Positions 9,265 through 18,707 are shown, counted from the stretch's first letter. The stretch: 64,000 nt of DNA from JAVVSR01 sp036654095 (GCA_036654095.1 JAVVSR010000009.1:16215-80214); one strand, 5' to 3'. The notes: generated by a model from the letters alone, not told the origin. A program made the numbers and translations.

Positions 9265-9972
9265 ATGACCTATTTTAAAAGTTATCTTGATGCCGCGATG
9301 GAAAAAGACCCTGCTGCAAAAAGCAGAATAATGGTTGTTTTTACGTATGCAGGTTTTAAAGCGCTGTGTAGACATAGGGTTGCGCATTGGTTTTACAATC
9401 ACAACATGAAGTTTTTAGCGCGAGTTATATCGCAATCTACTAGATTTTGGACGGGGGTTGAAATTCACCCGGGCGCAAAAATAGGGAAAGGTGTATTTAT
9501 TGACCACGGAGCAGGCGTCGTAATTGGCGAAACAGCGGAGATTGGCGATAATGTTACGATATATCAAGGTGTCACGCTAGGCGGTACTGGCAAAGATAGC
9601 GGCAAGCGACACCCTACTATTGAAAGAGATGTAATGATAGCGGCAGGCGCAAAAATTTTAGGGCCGTTTACCGTGGGCGAGGGCAGTAAAATTGGCGCGG
9701 GTAGTGTTGTGTTGAAGCCAGTCCCTGCGCATTGCACTGTTGTTGGTGTTCCGGGGCGAATAGTTCGACAAGCGGGCAAGCGGATTGACGAGCTTAATCA
9801 AGTGGAACTACCTGACCCAATTTTAGAGGAGTTTAAGCGCTTAAACGCGCGCATTGCAAACCTCGAAGACAACTTGGGTATTAAAGCGTGCAGATACTCA
9901 ATAACTACAAATATTTATGACAATACAAAAGCAGTAAATTTAGATAACATGGCAGAAAACACGGATAAGTGA
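9265..9972 (+). CDS. cysE: Serine O-acetyltransferase
   Basis: Makes O-acetylserine from serine and acetyl-CoA, the first step of cysteine synthesis. An N-terminal helical part is followed by the left-handed beta-helix hexapeptide repeats, with HPGAKIGKGVFIDHGAGVVIGE, GVTLGGTGK, and GSVVLKPVPAHCTVVGVPGRIV. A GTG lies six bases upstream, but GAGG at 9252-9255 is placed correctly only for the ATG at 9265 (~235 residues). It is the first gene behind the Cys T-box and is followed by cysS after 10 bases. Confidence 0.95.
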   Translation: MTYFKSYLDAAMEKDPAAKSRIMVVFTYAGFKALCRHRVAHWFYNHNMKFLARVISQSTRFWTGVEIHPGAKIGKGVFIDHGAGVVIGETAEIGDNVTIYQGVTLGGTGKDSGKRHPTIERDVMIAAGAKILGPFTVGEGSKIGAGSVVLKPVPAHCTVVGVPGRIVRQAGKRIDELNQVELPDPILEEFKRLNARIANLEDNLGIKACRYSITTNIYDNTKAVNLDNMAENTDK

Positions 9973-9982
9973 GGTAAAAGAA

Positions 9983-11395
9983 GTGATTAAAGTATATAAT
10001 ACGCTAACAAAACGAAAAGAGACGTTAGTTCCGCGCGAGGGTAATAAAATTTCAATGTACGCGTGCGGCATTACGGTTTCAGGCGATGCGCACATTGGCC
10101 ACGGCTACCAAGCATTAATTTATGATATTATTCGTAAGTACCTTGAAAAGCGCGGTTATGATGTTACTTATGCTCGAAATTATACCGACGTCGACGATAA
10201 AATTATTGCGCGCTCGCGAGAAACGGGTATCCCTGCGGACAAGTATGCCGAAATGATGATTGAAAAAATAAACAATATTATGGCGCGTTTTGAGGTCGAC
10301 GACCCCGATATTTGGCTTAAGGCTACATGTAATATCGAAAATATTATTGAATTTATAAAAGCCCTTGAGGCCAAAGGATACGCTTATCCTACCGAAAAAG
10401 GCGATGTGTATTTCTCGGTTGAAAAGTTTTCGTCATATGGAAAGTTATCTAATCGAAACCTTGAGGACGCCAAAAGCAGCGGACGAATTGAAAGCGACGA
10501 GCAGAAAAACAACAACTTAGACTTTGCTCTTTGGAAATCCGCAAAGACTGGCGAAATTGCTTGGCCTTCGCCTTGGGGAGATGGTCGTCCGGGGTGGCAT
10601 ATTGAGTGTTCGGCAATGAATATGGCCGCGTTTGGCGAGCAAATTGATATTCACGGCGGTGGACGCGACTTGATTTTCCCTCATCACGAAAACGAAATTG
10701 CGCAAACCGAGGCTTTGACTGGCAAGCAATTTGTAAAGTATTGGATACACAACGGGCTTATTAAAGTAAACGGCCAAAAAATGAGCAAATCGTTGGGAAA
10801 CAGCTTGTTTTTGGACGAACTTTTAAATAACTTTACTGCCGAAACGGTTAAGTTTGCGCTTTTACAAACAAACTATCGAAACGATATCAATGTTACCGAT
10901 GATTTGTTTCCTAGCGCAGAAAAACACTTGTATGGTTTTTATCAAATTATGCTTGAGGCCGAAAAGTCGGGGCTAGCCTGCGACGAAAAAAATACTGAAA
11001 TCGACGATGAATTTAACGCGTGTATGGATGATGATTTTAACACTGCATTGGCGATAGGCAATTTATTTGCGCACTTTAAAACTATTAAGTCAAAAATTAA
11101 ATCAGGCGACAATTCTGCGATTGCCGACCTCAATCAAATTAAAGAAACATATAGAATTTTAGGGTTGTTTAAACAAGCGCCTCAGTCTTTTGTTTCATAT
11201 TACGAAAACAAACACGGAGTATTAGACGTTGAAAACGAGGACATTCCAGCGGAAATTATTGCGCTTGCCGAAAAACGAAAAGAGGCTAAGGCTAATAAAA
11301 ACTATGCGTTGTCTGACTCTATCCGCGCGGAAATAACCGAAAAGGGTTACGCGCTTTTAGACACTAAGGACGGATACACTATAAAAAAAGCATAA
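9983..11395 (+). CDS. cysS: Cysteinyl-tRNA synthetase
   Basis: 470 residues, the normal length. Class I signature HIGH in GDAHIGHGY and KMSKS in GQKMSKSLGNS. Zinc ligands are expected from the Cys in YACGITV, the Cys in HIECSAM, and His/Glu in FPHHENEIAQ. The start codon is GTG at 9983, with GAGGT at 9971-9975. Cotranscribed with cysE under the T-box, so both synthesis and charging of cysteine respond to tRNA-Cys charging. Confidence 0.97.
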   Translation: MIKVYNTLTKRKETLVPREGNKISMYACGITVSGDAHIGHGYQALIYDIIRKYLEKRGYDVTYARNYTDVDDKIIARSRETGIPADKYAEMMIEKINNIMARFEVDDPDIWLKATCNIENIIEFIKALEAKGYAYPTEKGDVYFSVEKFSSYGKLSNRNLEDAKSSGRIESDEQKNNNLDFALWKSAKTGEIAWPSPWGDGRPGWHIECSAMNMAAFGEQIDIHGGGRDLIFPHHENEIAQTEALTGKQFVKYWIHNGLIKVNGQKMSKSLGNSLFLDELLNNFTAETVKFALLQTNYRNDINVTDDLFPSAEKHLYGFYQIMLEAEKSGLACDEKNTEIDDEFNACMDDDFNTALAIGNLFAHFKTIKSKIKSGDNSAIADLNQIKETYRILGLFKQAPQSFVSYYENKHGVLDVENEDIPAEIIALAEKRKEAKANKNYALSDSIRAEITEKGYALLDTKDGYTIKKA

Positions 11396-11402
11396 TTATT
11401 TG

Positions 11403-11439
11403 TAAGGCGGTTAAAATTCGATTGACTGCCTTATTTTTT
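11403..11439 (+). terminator. Terminator after cysS
   Basis: 9-bp stem TAAGGCGGT / ACTGCCTTA (one G-U) with a 13-base loop and TTTTTT after it. Confidence 0.8.
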
Positions 11440-11503
11440 ACGGATATAATTAAGAAAATCTATTGTATAATACATAGTAATATATTTTACTAAAGGAAAC
11501 ACT

Positions 11504-13639
11504 ATGGCGCAACAAAACAGTATGGAAAGAAAAGGCATAGCCGATATCTTCGCAACCGAAGTTTTTACCGACGAAGTGATGAAACAATATATGGCAGACG
11601 AGGCGTATTTAGCCTTGCAACGCGTTATCGACGAAGGCACGGAGCTTCCTCGGGAGCTTGCCAACGAAGTTGCGACAGCTATGAAAAACTGGGCGACCGA
11701 AAAGGGCGCGACTCACTATACTCATTGGTTTCAGCCTTTAACTGAATATACCGCCGAAAAACACGATAGTTTTCTTTCTATCGATGGAAAGGGCAAGTTA
11801 ATATTGGAATTTTCGGGGAAGGCCTTATCTAAGGGCGAAGCCGATGCGTCAAGCTTTCCTTCTGGCGGAATACGCGCGACATTTGAAGCGCGCGGATACA
11901 CCGTGTGGGATTGTAGTTCGCCTGCCTTTATTAAACGAGTTGACGGCGAAACGGGCGTGCTTTGTATACCAACGGCATTTTGCGCGTATACGGGCGAAGC
12001 GTTGGATAAAAAAACTCCATTATTGCGTTCAATGAATGCAGTTGGAGGGGCGTCGCTTAGGCTACTTAGGCTACTTGGCGATAATGAAACTAAAAAAGTT
12101 AGCGTAAATGTTGGTGGCGAACAGGAATATTTTTTGATTGACAAAAATCATTTTATGCAACGTGACGACTTGAAGTATGCTGGTCGAACGTTATTTGGCG
12201 CGCCGCCCGCTAAAGGACAAGAAAAAAACGACCAATATTATGGCATTATTCGCGACAGGGTGGCCGCCTATATGGCTGACCTTAATCAAGTGCTTTGGAA
12301 ACTTGGCATTACGGCCAAAACCGAGCATAACGAAGCTGCTCCAGCTCAACACGAACTAGCCCCTATTTATACAACGGCAAATATCGCGACCGACCAAAAT
12401 CAGCTTACTATGGAAGTTATGAAGCGCGTTGCCGAAAAACATAATCTTGCTTGCTTATTGCACGAAAAACCATTTAAAGATTTAAACGGAAGCGGTAAAC
12501 ATAACAACTGGTCATTATCGACCGATTTGGGGGTCAACTTATTAGAACCAGGAAGTAATCCAAATGAGAACAGAGTGTTTATGCTTTTCCTTCTTGCAAT
12601 TATTGCAGGCGTAGACGAATATGCCGACCTTGTCCGCATGAGCGCGGCAAGCGCTGGAAACGATTGTCGATTAGGCGGAAACGAAGCGCCTCCTGCAATT
12701 ATGTCGGTGTTTGTTGGAGATGACTTGGAGTCAATGTTTGACGCGGTAGCGGCCGGGAATGTTGGCGTCAAGAAAGCTAAAGAATATATTTTGATGGGTC
12801 TGCCTGCTTTCCCAAAACTTAAAAAGGATAGTACTGACAGAAATCGCACATCGCCTTTTGCATTTACCGGAAACAAATTTGAGTTCCGTATGGTTGGAAG
12901 TTCGGCGTCGCTTGCAACTCCAAATATTGTTTTAAACACCGTGACTGCCGAAATGCTTGGGCGTATTTCTGACGAAATAGAGGAAAAACTCGGGAAATCT
13001 GACCTCGACCACGCTGTTTCTGAAGTTATTGTTAAGTACATCAAAAAGCATAAAAAAATTATTTATAACGGCAACAATTATAGCGACGAATGGGTTTGCG
13101 AAGCCGAAAAAAGAGGCTTGCCTAATATTTCAAACAGCGTTGACAGCTTTAAGTGCTTGTTAAGCGACCACGTTACTGCATTGTATGAAAAAAATGGAAT
13201 TTTAACTGAAAAAGAGTTGGCGAGTAGGTTTGAAATTTATATGGAAAACTACTCAAAAACCATTAATATCGAAGGTCTTGCAATGCGGTCGATAGCAAAA
13301 AAACAGATTTTGCCTGCCGTTATGCGCTATCAAGGAAAGTTGGCAGGATACGCGAAAGATATTTTGGCGGTTTCAAAGGACTGTGGCAGCGCGCAAATTA
13401 AAGTTGTTAAAAATATGGACGGGCTTGTCGTGTCGTTATATAAAGCTATTGATGTGCTTGACGACGCGTTGAACGAGGCTGTTAATAATGCAGACTTTGT
13501 AAAGAAAGCCGAGTGCTATCGCGATTTGGTTGTGCCAGCAATGACTGAACTTCGGCGCATTGTAGATTTGCTTGAGGTGACGACTGAAAAGAAGGAATGG
13601 CCATTGTTGTCATATGGCGACCTGCTATTTTACGAATAA
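11504..13639 (+). CDS. glnN: Glutamine synthetase, type III
   Basis: 711 residues, the size of GSIII (~700-730) and far longer than GSI. ATP-dependent amidation of glutamate by ammonium. Seen: FPSGGIRATFEARGYTVWD near residue 125, the central glutamate/ATP region with TEHNEAAPAQHELAPIY and DQNQLTMEVMKR, GSGKHNNWSLSTD, and the C-terminal region typical of the family. A TATAAT at 11466-11471 and SD AAAGGA support the start. GSIII is common in anaerobic gut Clostridia and Bacteroidetes. Monocistronic. Confidence 0.96.
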   Translation: MAQQNSMERKGIADIFATEVFTDEVMKQYMADEAYLALQRVIDEGTELPRELANEVATAMKNWATEKGATHYTHWFQPLTEYTAEKHDSFLSIDGKGKLILEFSGKALSKGEADASSFPSGGIRATFEARGYTVWDCSSPAFIKRVDGETGVLCIPTAFCAYTGEALDKKTPLLRSMNAVGGASLRLLRLLGDNETKKVSVNVGGEQEYFLIDKNHFMQRDDLKYAGRTLFGAPPAKGQEKNDQYYGIIRDRVAAYMADLNQVLWKLGITAKTEHNEAAPAQHELAPIYTTANIATDQNQLTMEVMKRVAEKHNLACLLHEKPFKDLNGSGKHNNWSLSTDLGVNLLEPGSNPNENRVFMLFLLAIIAGVDEYADLVRMSAASAGNDCRLGGNEAPPAIMSVFVGDDLESMFDAVAAGNVGVKKAKEYILMGLPAFPKLKKDSTDRNRTSPFAFTGNKFEFRMVGSSASLATPNIVLNTVTAEMLGRISDEIEEKLGKSDLDHAVSEVIVKYIKKHKKIIYNGNNYSDEWVCEAEKRGLPNISNSVDSFKCLLSDHVTALYEKNGILTEKELASRFEIYMENYSKTINIEGLAMRSIAKKQILPAVMRYQGKLAGYAKDILAVSKDCGSAQIKVVKNMDGLVVSLYKAIDVLDDALNEAVNNADFVKKAECYRDLVVPAMTELRRIVDLLEVTTEKKEWPLLSYGDLLFYE

Positions 13640-13927
13640 ATGAAGTTGCAAATTAAAATATTTTGGTTGCGATGTTTTGCAATTTTGTAAAATTGGGGTT
13701 TTTAAAAATTATTAGCGAATAATGCTGTATGTTACTAGCGGATAAATTGTAAAATCAAATTTTATGTTGTTTAAATTTTTATTAAAGAAGCGAACGCTAA
13801 AATGCGAAATTGAATGTTACAATGAATAGATTTTTTGTGATAAAGCATAATCATATAATTGGTTTCAATTTATAAAAAGATTTGTTTTTTTAAAAACAAT
13901 TTTATTTAACTAAACTTGCGCAATACT

Positions 13928-14242
13928 TCAGGTCAAAAGTCAGGTCAAAAGTCAGGTCGAAACGTCAGGCCAAAAGTCAGGTCGAAAGTCGGGTCGAAAG
14001 TCAGGTCAAAAGTCAGGCCAAAAGTCAGGTCGAAAGTCAGGTCGAAAGTCGGGTCGAAAGTCAGGTCGAAACGTCAGGTCGAAAGTCAGGTCAAAAGTCA
14101 AGTCAAAAGTCAGGTCAAAACATCAGGTCAAAAGTCAGGCCAAAAGTCAGGTCAAAACATCAAGTCAAAAGTCAGGTCAAAAGTCAGGTCGAAAGTCAGG
14201 TCGAAAGTCAAGTCAAAAGTCAAGTCAAAACATCAGGTCGAA
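13928..14242. repeat. 12-bp minisatellite, about 25 units
   Basis: Tandem repeat of TCAGGTCAAAAG with point variants (A/G at position 8; GGCC, AAGTC and GGGTC forms). I count 20 units of 12 bases and five of 13 bases (ending ACG or ACA), then a partial unit. The + strand has no stop codon in any frame, so a 118-codon open frame appears from a TTG at 13916. The five extra bases shift the frame each time, so the encoded pattern changes from SGQK to VRSK to QVKS, which argues against a selected protein. The flanking 13640-13927 stretch is AT-rich and without a recognisable gene. Confidence 0.9.
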
Positions 14243-14301
14243 CGAAACGTATATATAAGCTCGAAAAAATAATTTCTATTGAAAAAACGATTATTGTGTG
14301 G

Positions 14302-14315
14302 TATAATTTAAAATA
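14302..14315 (+). promoter_or_regulatory. Extended -10 directly before the M28-like gene (possible leaderless mRNA)
   Basis: TGG-TATAAT with TATAAT at 14302-14307. The ATG is at 14315, where transcription would be expected to begin, and there is no Shine-Dalgarno sequence. Confidence 0.5.
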
Positions 14316-15667
14316 TGGAAACTGAAAATACAAACATAACAAATTTAAATACAAATATTAATGACGAAAACATATTAGCCGCTAAACTAAACGGTGATTT
14401 TTCGGAACTTGATTTAAAGCGCGCAAACCTTATAATTAATACTTTTACAAAAAAGGTCGAGGAAGTTGCGCCCGTTAGATTTGGCTCATCGCGCGATGAA
14501 AAAAACAGCGCGCTAAAAATACGGGAACTGTACAATAAGACTTTGGGTGTCCCGGCGAAAATGGAGCCATTTACAGTGCATCCTTTGGCGGGGCGTTTTG
14601 GCATTCCGATACTTGGCGTTATATATGCAATCGCGCTGTTGTTTTATATACTTGGAGTATTGATAAACAAACCCGTGCATAATGTATTTTTAGTGTTTGC
14701 TATGTTGATTTCCATAAATATGTTTTTGATGTTTGTCGTTCAGTCTTATATGAACAAAAACACATTTAATTTTTTGTTTCCAAAGCAGACTTCATACAAC
14801 GTAATGACAACTGTCGAGGCCGAAAAAGGCGCGGAATTTACGCTAGTATTGGGTGGTCATTATGACAGCGATATGGATAGAGCAGACGCGTTTATGTTTA
14901 TGCGTGACAAAAATTTGCCGCTGTGGTTGTCAAAAACTATAAAAACTATGGCATTATTAAGCGTGCCTACCTTGTTGGCATTTGCGTTAATTGCAATGCT
15001 TTTGCCCAAATCCAATATGGCAATTAAGGCATTTTTGTTTTTATTTCCAGTTATATTTAGTGGTATTTCGATATTTTATTTAACGACATATTTTAGTTAC
15101 AGTCGCAAAAACAGTAAGCGTGGTCGAGCAGGCCTGACCGCCTCGGGAATGGCTTTGGCCGTTGTGGACTATCTGCGTCAGCACGGGGAGAAAGTTCCAG
15201 ATAATTGTCAAATTATACTTGCAAGTTTTGGTTGCAAGGAATGTGGGGCAAAAGGAAGCGAGCAATTTATTTTAGAACACTGGAACCGCGATAGTATGCT
15301 TATAAATCCAAATGTTATAAACTTTGAATCGGTTAAGCCAAAGGGTACAAAAGTTATTTTTGGTGAAAAACAGCAGAGGCTAGCATATGACCGCAATTTA
15401 TCGAATGTGGTGTTTAATAGCTTCAAAGATGATATGTTAAACCCGACTTATGAAAACAACAAGATTATGTTTACCGACGCTGCCCCGTTTGCTTATCGAA
15501 AAATACCCGCTACTACAATTCGTTTAAACGCCGAGCATACTGGCGAGGATTTGCAATTTGATGAGGCATTTATGAGCGCGGCTAACGCTGTTGTAAAGAC
15601 ACTTGAGTTTTTGAATAACGAGCGCGCGAGAATTATTGAAAAGGAAAAGAACGCAGCCTCAATTTAG
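14315..15667 (+). CDS. Membrane M28-family peptidase-like protein, probably catalytically dead
   Basis: 450 residues with an M28 (aminopeptidase Y/S type) fold signature, four membrane helices (~96-118, 122-143, 206-230, 234-260) and a C-terminal continuation. The first zinc motif GGHYDS is kept (H182, D184). Two membrane helices are inserted before the ASG motif. There the bridging Asp of the usual D-N-A-S-G is replaced (L274-T275-A-S-G), and the E-E-x-G-x-x-G-S motif reads K308-E309-C-G-A-K-G-S, so the general base is Lys. The later TDAAPFAYRKIPA segment is family-like. Loss of two core residues suggests a non-peptidase role, such as binding or scaffolding. A nearby promoter may give a leaderless transcript. 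Confidence 0.75.
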   Translation: METENTNITNLNTNINDENILAAKLNGDFSELDLKRANLIINTFTKKVEEVAPVRFGSSRDEKNSALKIRELYNKTLGVPAKMEPFTVHPLAGRFGIPILGVIYAIALLFYILGVLINKPVHNVFLVFAMLISINMFLMFVVQSYMNKNTFNFLFPKQTSYNVMTTVEAEKGAEFTLVLGGHYDSDMDRADAFMFMRDKNLPLWLSKTIKTMALLSVPTLLAFALIAMLLPKSNMAIKAFLFLFPVIFSGISIFYLTTYFSYSRKNSKRGRAGLTASGMALAVVDYLRQHGEKVPDNCQIILASFGCKECGAKGSEQFILEHWNRDSMLINPNVINFESVKPKGTKVIFGEKQQRLAYDRNLSNVVFNSFKDDMLNPTYENNKIMFTDAAPFAYRKIPATTIRLNAEHTGEDLQFDEAFMSAANAVVKTLEFLNNERARIIEKEKNAASI

Positions 15668-15719
15668 CAAATATTGTTTTGCAAATATCATATTTAAAGT
15701 GTGATTATTTTGTTAAAAA

Positions 15720-16373
15720 ATGAAAATCAATGTAAATAATATCAATTTAAACTTTGAAAAATCGGGCGAAGGCGCGCCGATTGTTTTGTTGCACGGCTGT
15801 ATGGAAAGCCTTGAAATTTTTGATAGGCTTATTTTACGACTTTCGGAAAATTATACGGTGTATGCGCTAGACAGCCGTTGTCACGGTAAAAGCGATAATC
15901 CTAAAAGTATAAGCTATGATTTGATGTGTGATGACGTTGCGGAATTTGTTTCAAAATTGAAAATAGAAAAACCAATTATTTTTGGTTTTAGCGATGGCGG
16001 AATAGTAGCTTTAAAACTTGCTATAAAGTATACGCAGCTAGCTTCAAAAATTATTATTTGCGGAGCAAATTTATCGCCAAGTGGCCTTAAAAAAGCGGAT
16101 TTACGAAATATGAAAATTGCTTATTTTTTTACGCGAAGTAAATTTTTCAAGATGCTGACTAGCGAGCCGTCGATAAGCGAAAACGAGCTAAGTCAAATTT
16201 CAATTTCAACAATTATTTTAGCAGGCGAAAAGGATATGATAAAAGAAGAACATTCGCAACTTATAGCTAACAGTATAAGGGGAAGTAAGTTTGAGATAAT
16301 CAAAGGTGAAACGCACGGAAGTTACATTGTACACAGTGATAAAATTTACGATATCTTAAAAAAATATTTATAG
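15720..16373 (+). CDS. Alpha/beta hydrolase
   Basis: 217 residues. Oxyanion region LLHGCMES (~24-30), nucleophile elbow GFSDGG with S91, acid Asp in ILAGEKD, and terminal His in GETHGSY, so the full Ser-Asp-His triad is present. No lid domain of note; the cap is short. Substrate unknown. There is no clear Shine-Dalgarno before the ATG at 15720. It lies 52 bases after the M28-like gene and may be cotranscribed. Terminator at 16412-16439. Confidence 0.88.
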   Translation: MKINVNNINLNFEKSGEGAPIVLLHGCMESLEIFDRLILRLSENYTVYALDSRCHGKSDNPKSISYDLMCDDVAEFVSKLKIEKPIIFGFSDGGIVALKLAIKYTQLASKIIICGANLSPSGLKKADLRNMKIAYFFTRSKFFKMLTSEPSISENELSQISISTIILAGEKDMIKEEHSQLIANSIRGSKFEIIKGETHGSYIVHSDKIYDILKKYL

Positions 16374-16411
16374 GCAGTCGACGCAATAAGTTTCAATGTA
16401 GATATAAAATT

Positions 16412-16439
16412 AAAAACCGCTATATGAGTAGCGGTTTTT
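16412..16439. terminator. Bidirectional terminator
   Basis: 11-bp perfect stem AAAAACCGCTA / TAGCGGTTTTT with a 6-base loop, between the + strand hydrolase and the - strand permease. Confidence 0.92.
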
Positions 16440-16473
16440 TTGTAGAGTTAAAGTAAGTAAATGTAAAATTACA

Positions 16474-17673
16474 TTAGTTGTCAAGTTTTAAATAGTTTTC
16501 TTTAATTAAACCTTTTTTGCGAAATAGCGTTGCAATAGCCCACGTCACGACGGCAGGAATAACAAACATCAATAAAATTATGCCAAGCCACATTTGCCAA
16601 GCTGGGATTATGTTTTTGCTTGCCTCTAATACGCCGAAAACGCCAACTAGACCGCTAGTCCCCATACCGCCGCCCGTTGCGTTGCAACGAAGCCGAAACA
16701 CACAGGTAGACAGAGGCCCGACGATAATGCTTGTAATTATTGGCGGAACAAAAATTATTGGATGTTTCATAATGTTTGGTATTTGCAACATACTAGTGCC
16801 GATACCTTGTGAAATAAGCCCGCCCCAACCGTTTTCTTTAAATGACATAACGGCAAAGCCAACCATTTGAGCCGCGCAACCAACGACTGCCGCGCCGCCT
16901 GCTAAAAGCATACTGTCTGATGAAACGCCTGCGGCGATTGCAATCCAAATTGCCGCGCTAGATGTGGGCATGGTAAGCAAGATACCCATAATGGCAGAAA
17001 TAACAATGCCCATAATGAATGGCTGCGCCGAGGTGGAAATATCAATAAATCTTTGAATAAGCGCAATAAACCAAATAGCGGGAATAGCTAAAAACATTGT
17101 GATAAAAGCCATAAACAATATGGTTAGGGGAACAATTAAAATGTCAAGTTTAGTTTTGCCCTGAACAAGCATAACAACTTCGAGGGCAAATAGGGTTGCG
17201 ACATATGCGCCGATAGGGTTGCCTGGTCGACCAAGGACAAGTGTCGACATACTGTTAGCAACGGTAGTCAATGTAAAAGGCGCGTCAGAAACAATCGCCT
17301 TATATGCGGCATCGGGAAGAAATGCGCCGATAAAGCCAGCGGCAGCGCAACCAAAAATGACAAGGTTAGGCGCTTTTAAAAACTTAGCAATACCAACGCC
17401 GATACCTGCGCCCATAAGGGTGCAAGCAAAATTGCCGATTAAAATTAAAATAAGTCCAAAACCTCGTCCGCCGAAAAGGTTGCCAATCTGTTTTAAAATA
17501 GTGCCTGCAATTAACGTAACAAAAAGGCCTTGCGCCATACCGGAAAATGCGTCGATAAAATAGCGTTTTGCATATTTTTTTACAAAAGCTTTAAACGGTT
17601 TATCGGGGGAAGCGGAAGTAATTTGCTCATCATTGACATCAGTTGCGATAGCTTCAGGTATTAGATTTTCCAT
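16474..17673 (-). CDS. PTS EIIC-like permease (PTS_EIIC_2 type)
   Basis: 399 residues from the ATG at 17673, chosen because AGAGGTGA sits 6-7 bases upstream; the open frame extends 20 codons further. About ten membrane helices with conserved GIGVGIAKFLKAP, GRPGNPIGA, MPTSSAAIWIA and CNATGGGMGTSGLVG segments. These match the PTS_EIIC_2 membrane family. No IIA, IIB or HPr-like gene is beside it, so phosphotransfer coupling is not shown. It could be a stand-alone transporter. The substrate is unknown. Confidence 0.75.
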   Translation of the reverse strand: MENLIPEAIATDVNDEQITSASPDKPFKAFVKKYAKRYFIDAFSGMAQGLFVTLIAGTILKQIGNLFGGRGFGLILILIGNFACTLMGAGIGVGIAKFLKAPNLVIFGCAAAGFIGAFLPDAAYKAIVSDAPFTLTTVANSMSTLVLGRPGNPIGAYVATLFALEVVMLVQGKTKLDILIVPLTILFMAFITMFLAIPAIWFIALIQRFIDISTSAQPFIMGIVISAIMGILLTMPTSSAAIWIAIAAGVSSDSMLLAGGAAVVGCAAQMVGFAVMSFKENGWGGLISQGIGTSMLQIPNIMKHPIIFVPPIITSIIVGPLSTCVFRLRCNATGGGMGTSGLVGVFGVLEASKNIIPAWQMWLGIILLMFVIPAVVTWAIATLFRKKGLIKENYLKLDN

Positions 17674-17871
17674 TAAAGTCACCTCTAATATATTTGAATT
17701 TAATTTAGCACAAACAAACATAATAGTAAACAAAATTCAAACAGTTTGTTTAGATTTTGTATATTTTAGATAAAAGTGGCGACAATATTTGTAAAAACTA
17801 GACAAATAACCAAAAATTTCGTTACAGCAACCGAAAAATGTTTAAAACAATAAATATTATAATAATAAGTG

Positions 17872-17900
17872 TTGATTATCAAAAAAACCTATGTTAAAAT
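17872..17900 (+). promoter_or_regulatory. Promoter of the SCP2-aminotransferase-transketolase operon
   Basis: TTGATT (17872-17877), 17-base spacer, TAAAAT (17895-17900) with an extended TGT before it. The start codon follows at 17933. Confidence 0.6.
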
Positions 17901-17932
17901 TAAATCATTAATTAATCTCAAAGGGGGTTTTT

Positions 17933-18694
17933 ATGGACACCATTACAAAGGCAAAGATCAACTTGTATGCAGTTCTAAGGAACCTTGAAGATTTGTGTGA
18001 AATGGATAGTGAATCCAAAGCAATCATCAAGGATATTAAACTCTCCGTGCAATTTAACGTTACCGATGTTGGAAGTGCGACCATTAAGTTTGAAAATGGC
18101 AAATGTACTTTCTATCGTGGGAAGAAGCGCGCGGCCTTAAAACTGTATTTCGTATCGCCTGAACATTTCAATAAATTGATTGATGGCGAGAAGACAATTC
18201 CTGTATTTTTTAATGTGTTTAAAGCGGGTTTCCTGCTTAACCAATTTACAAAGTTGGCTGACAGACTTAGTTACTATCTAAAGCCGACCGATGTAAAACT
18301 TTTAGAAAATGCGGAATTTTTTAATATCAACACAACCTTGACCGCGTATACCGCATTCTTTGCAATGAGTGAAATTGCCAACTCCGATAAGATAGGCAAA
18401 ATTATTGCAAGACGTATGCCAGACGGCTTAATTTCGTGTGGAATTACCGATGGTCCTCAAGTTAAGCTAATTTTGAAAGACCATAAAATGTCTAGCGAAA
18501 AGGGACTAGCCGCGGAGAACGAATGGCGCGCTAAGATGATATTTGCGGATATGAAGTTCGCTCACGACCTCCTAAACGGCAAAACCTCTAGCTTTATCGG
18601 TATGGGTACAGGTCAATTCCAAGTGAAGGGCTACGTCGAGATGCTTGAACAGATGGCTAAACTTTTAACTCAAGTAAGCTATTATTTGGCATAA
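17933..18694 (+). CDS. Tandem SCP2-like domain protein 1
   Basis: 253 residues. Two halves each resemble the SCP2 (sterol carrier protein 2) fold. The first runs from VQFNVTDVGSATIKFENGKCTFYRG to EHFNKLIDGEK. The second starts at DGLISCGITDGPQVKLILKD and ends with GTGQFQVKGYVEMLEQMAKLL, the G-x-x-x-x-G-helix end typical of SCP2. SCP2 folds carry a hydrophobic cavity and commonly bind lipids or acyl chains. No signal peptide. The same architecture recurs in the last gene of this operon (21977). First of five genes; 13 bases before the aminotransferase. The family call is from pattern, not a search. Confidence 0.6.
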   Translation: MDTITKAKINLYAVLRNLEDLCEMDSESKAIIKDIKLSVQFNVTDVGSATIKFENGKCTFYRGKKRAALKLYFVSPEHFNKLIDGEKTIPVFFNVFKAGFLLNQFTKLADRLSYYLKPTDVKLLENAEFFNINTTLTAYTAFFAMSEIANSDKIGKIIARRMPDGLISCGITDGPQVKLILKDHKMSSEKGLAAENEWRAKMIFADMKFAHDLLNGKTSSFIGMGTGQFQVKGYVEMLEQMAKLLTQVSYYLA

Positions 18695-18707
18695 GGAGGA
18701 TAAAAAA

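Noticed and set aside
12400..13044. 214-codon minus-strand frame opposite glnN
   Set aside because: Antisense shadow of a clear glutamine synthetase; no signals.
13928..14242. AGGTCA direct repeats resembling nuclear-receptor response elements
   Set aside because: The organism is bacterial; the match is a by-product of the repeat unit.
13928..14242. CRISPR array
   Set aside because: Units are directly adjacent with no unique spacers, and no cas genes are in the window.
13916..14272. 118-codon open frame across the 12-bp repeats as a basic repeat protein
   Set aside because: Starts at a TTG with no SD, and the five 13-base units change the encoded motif each time. The openness follows from the unit lacking stop codons.
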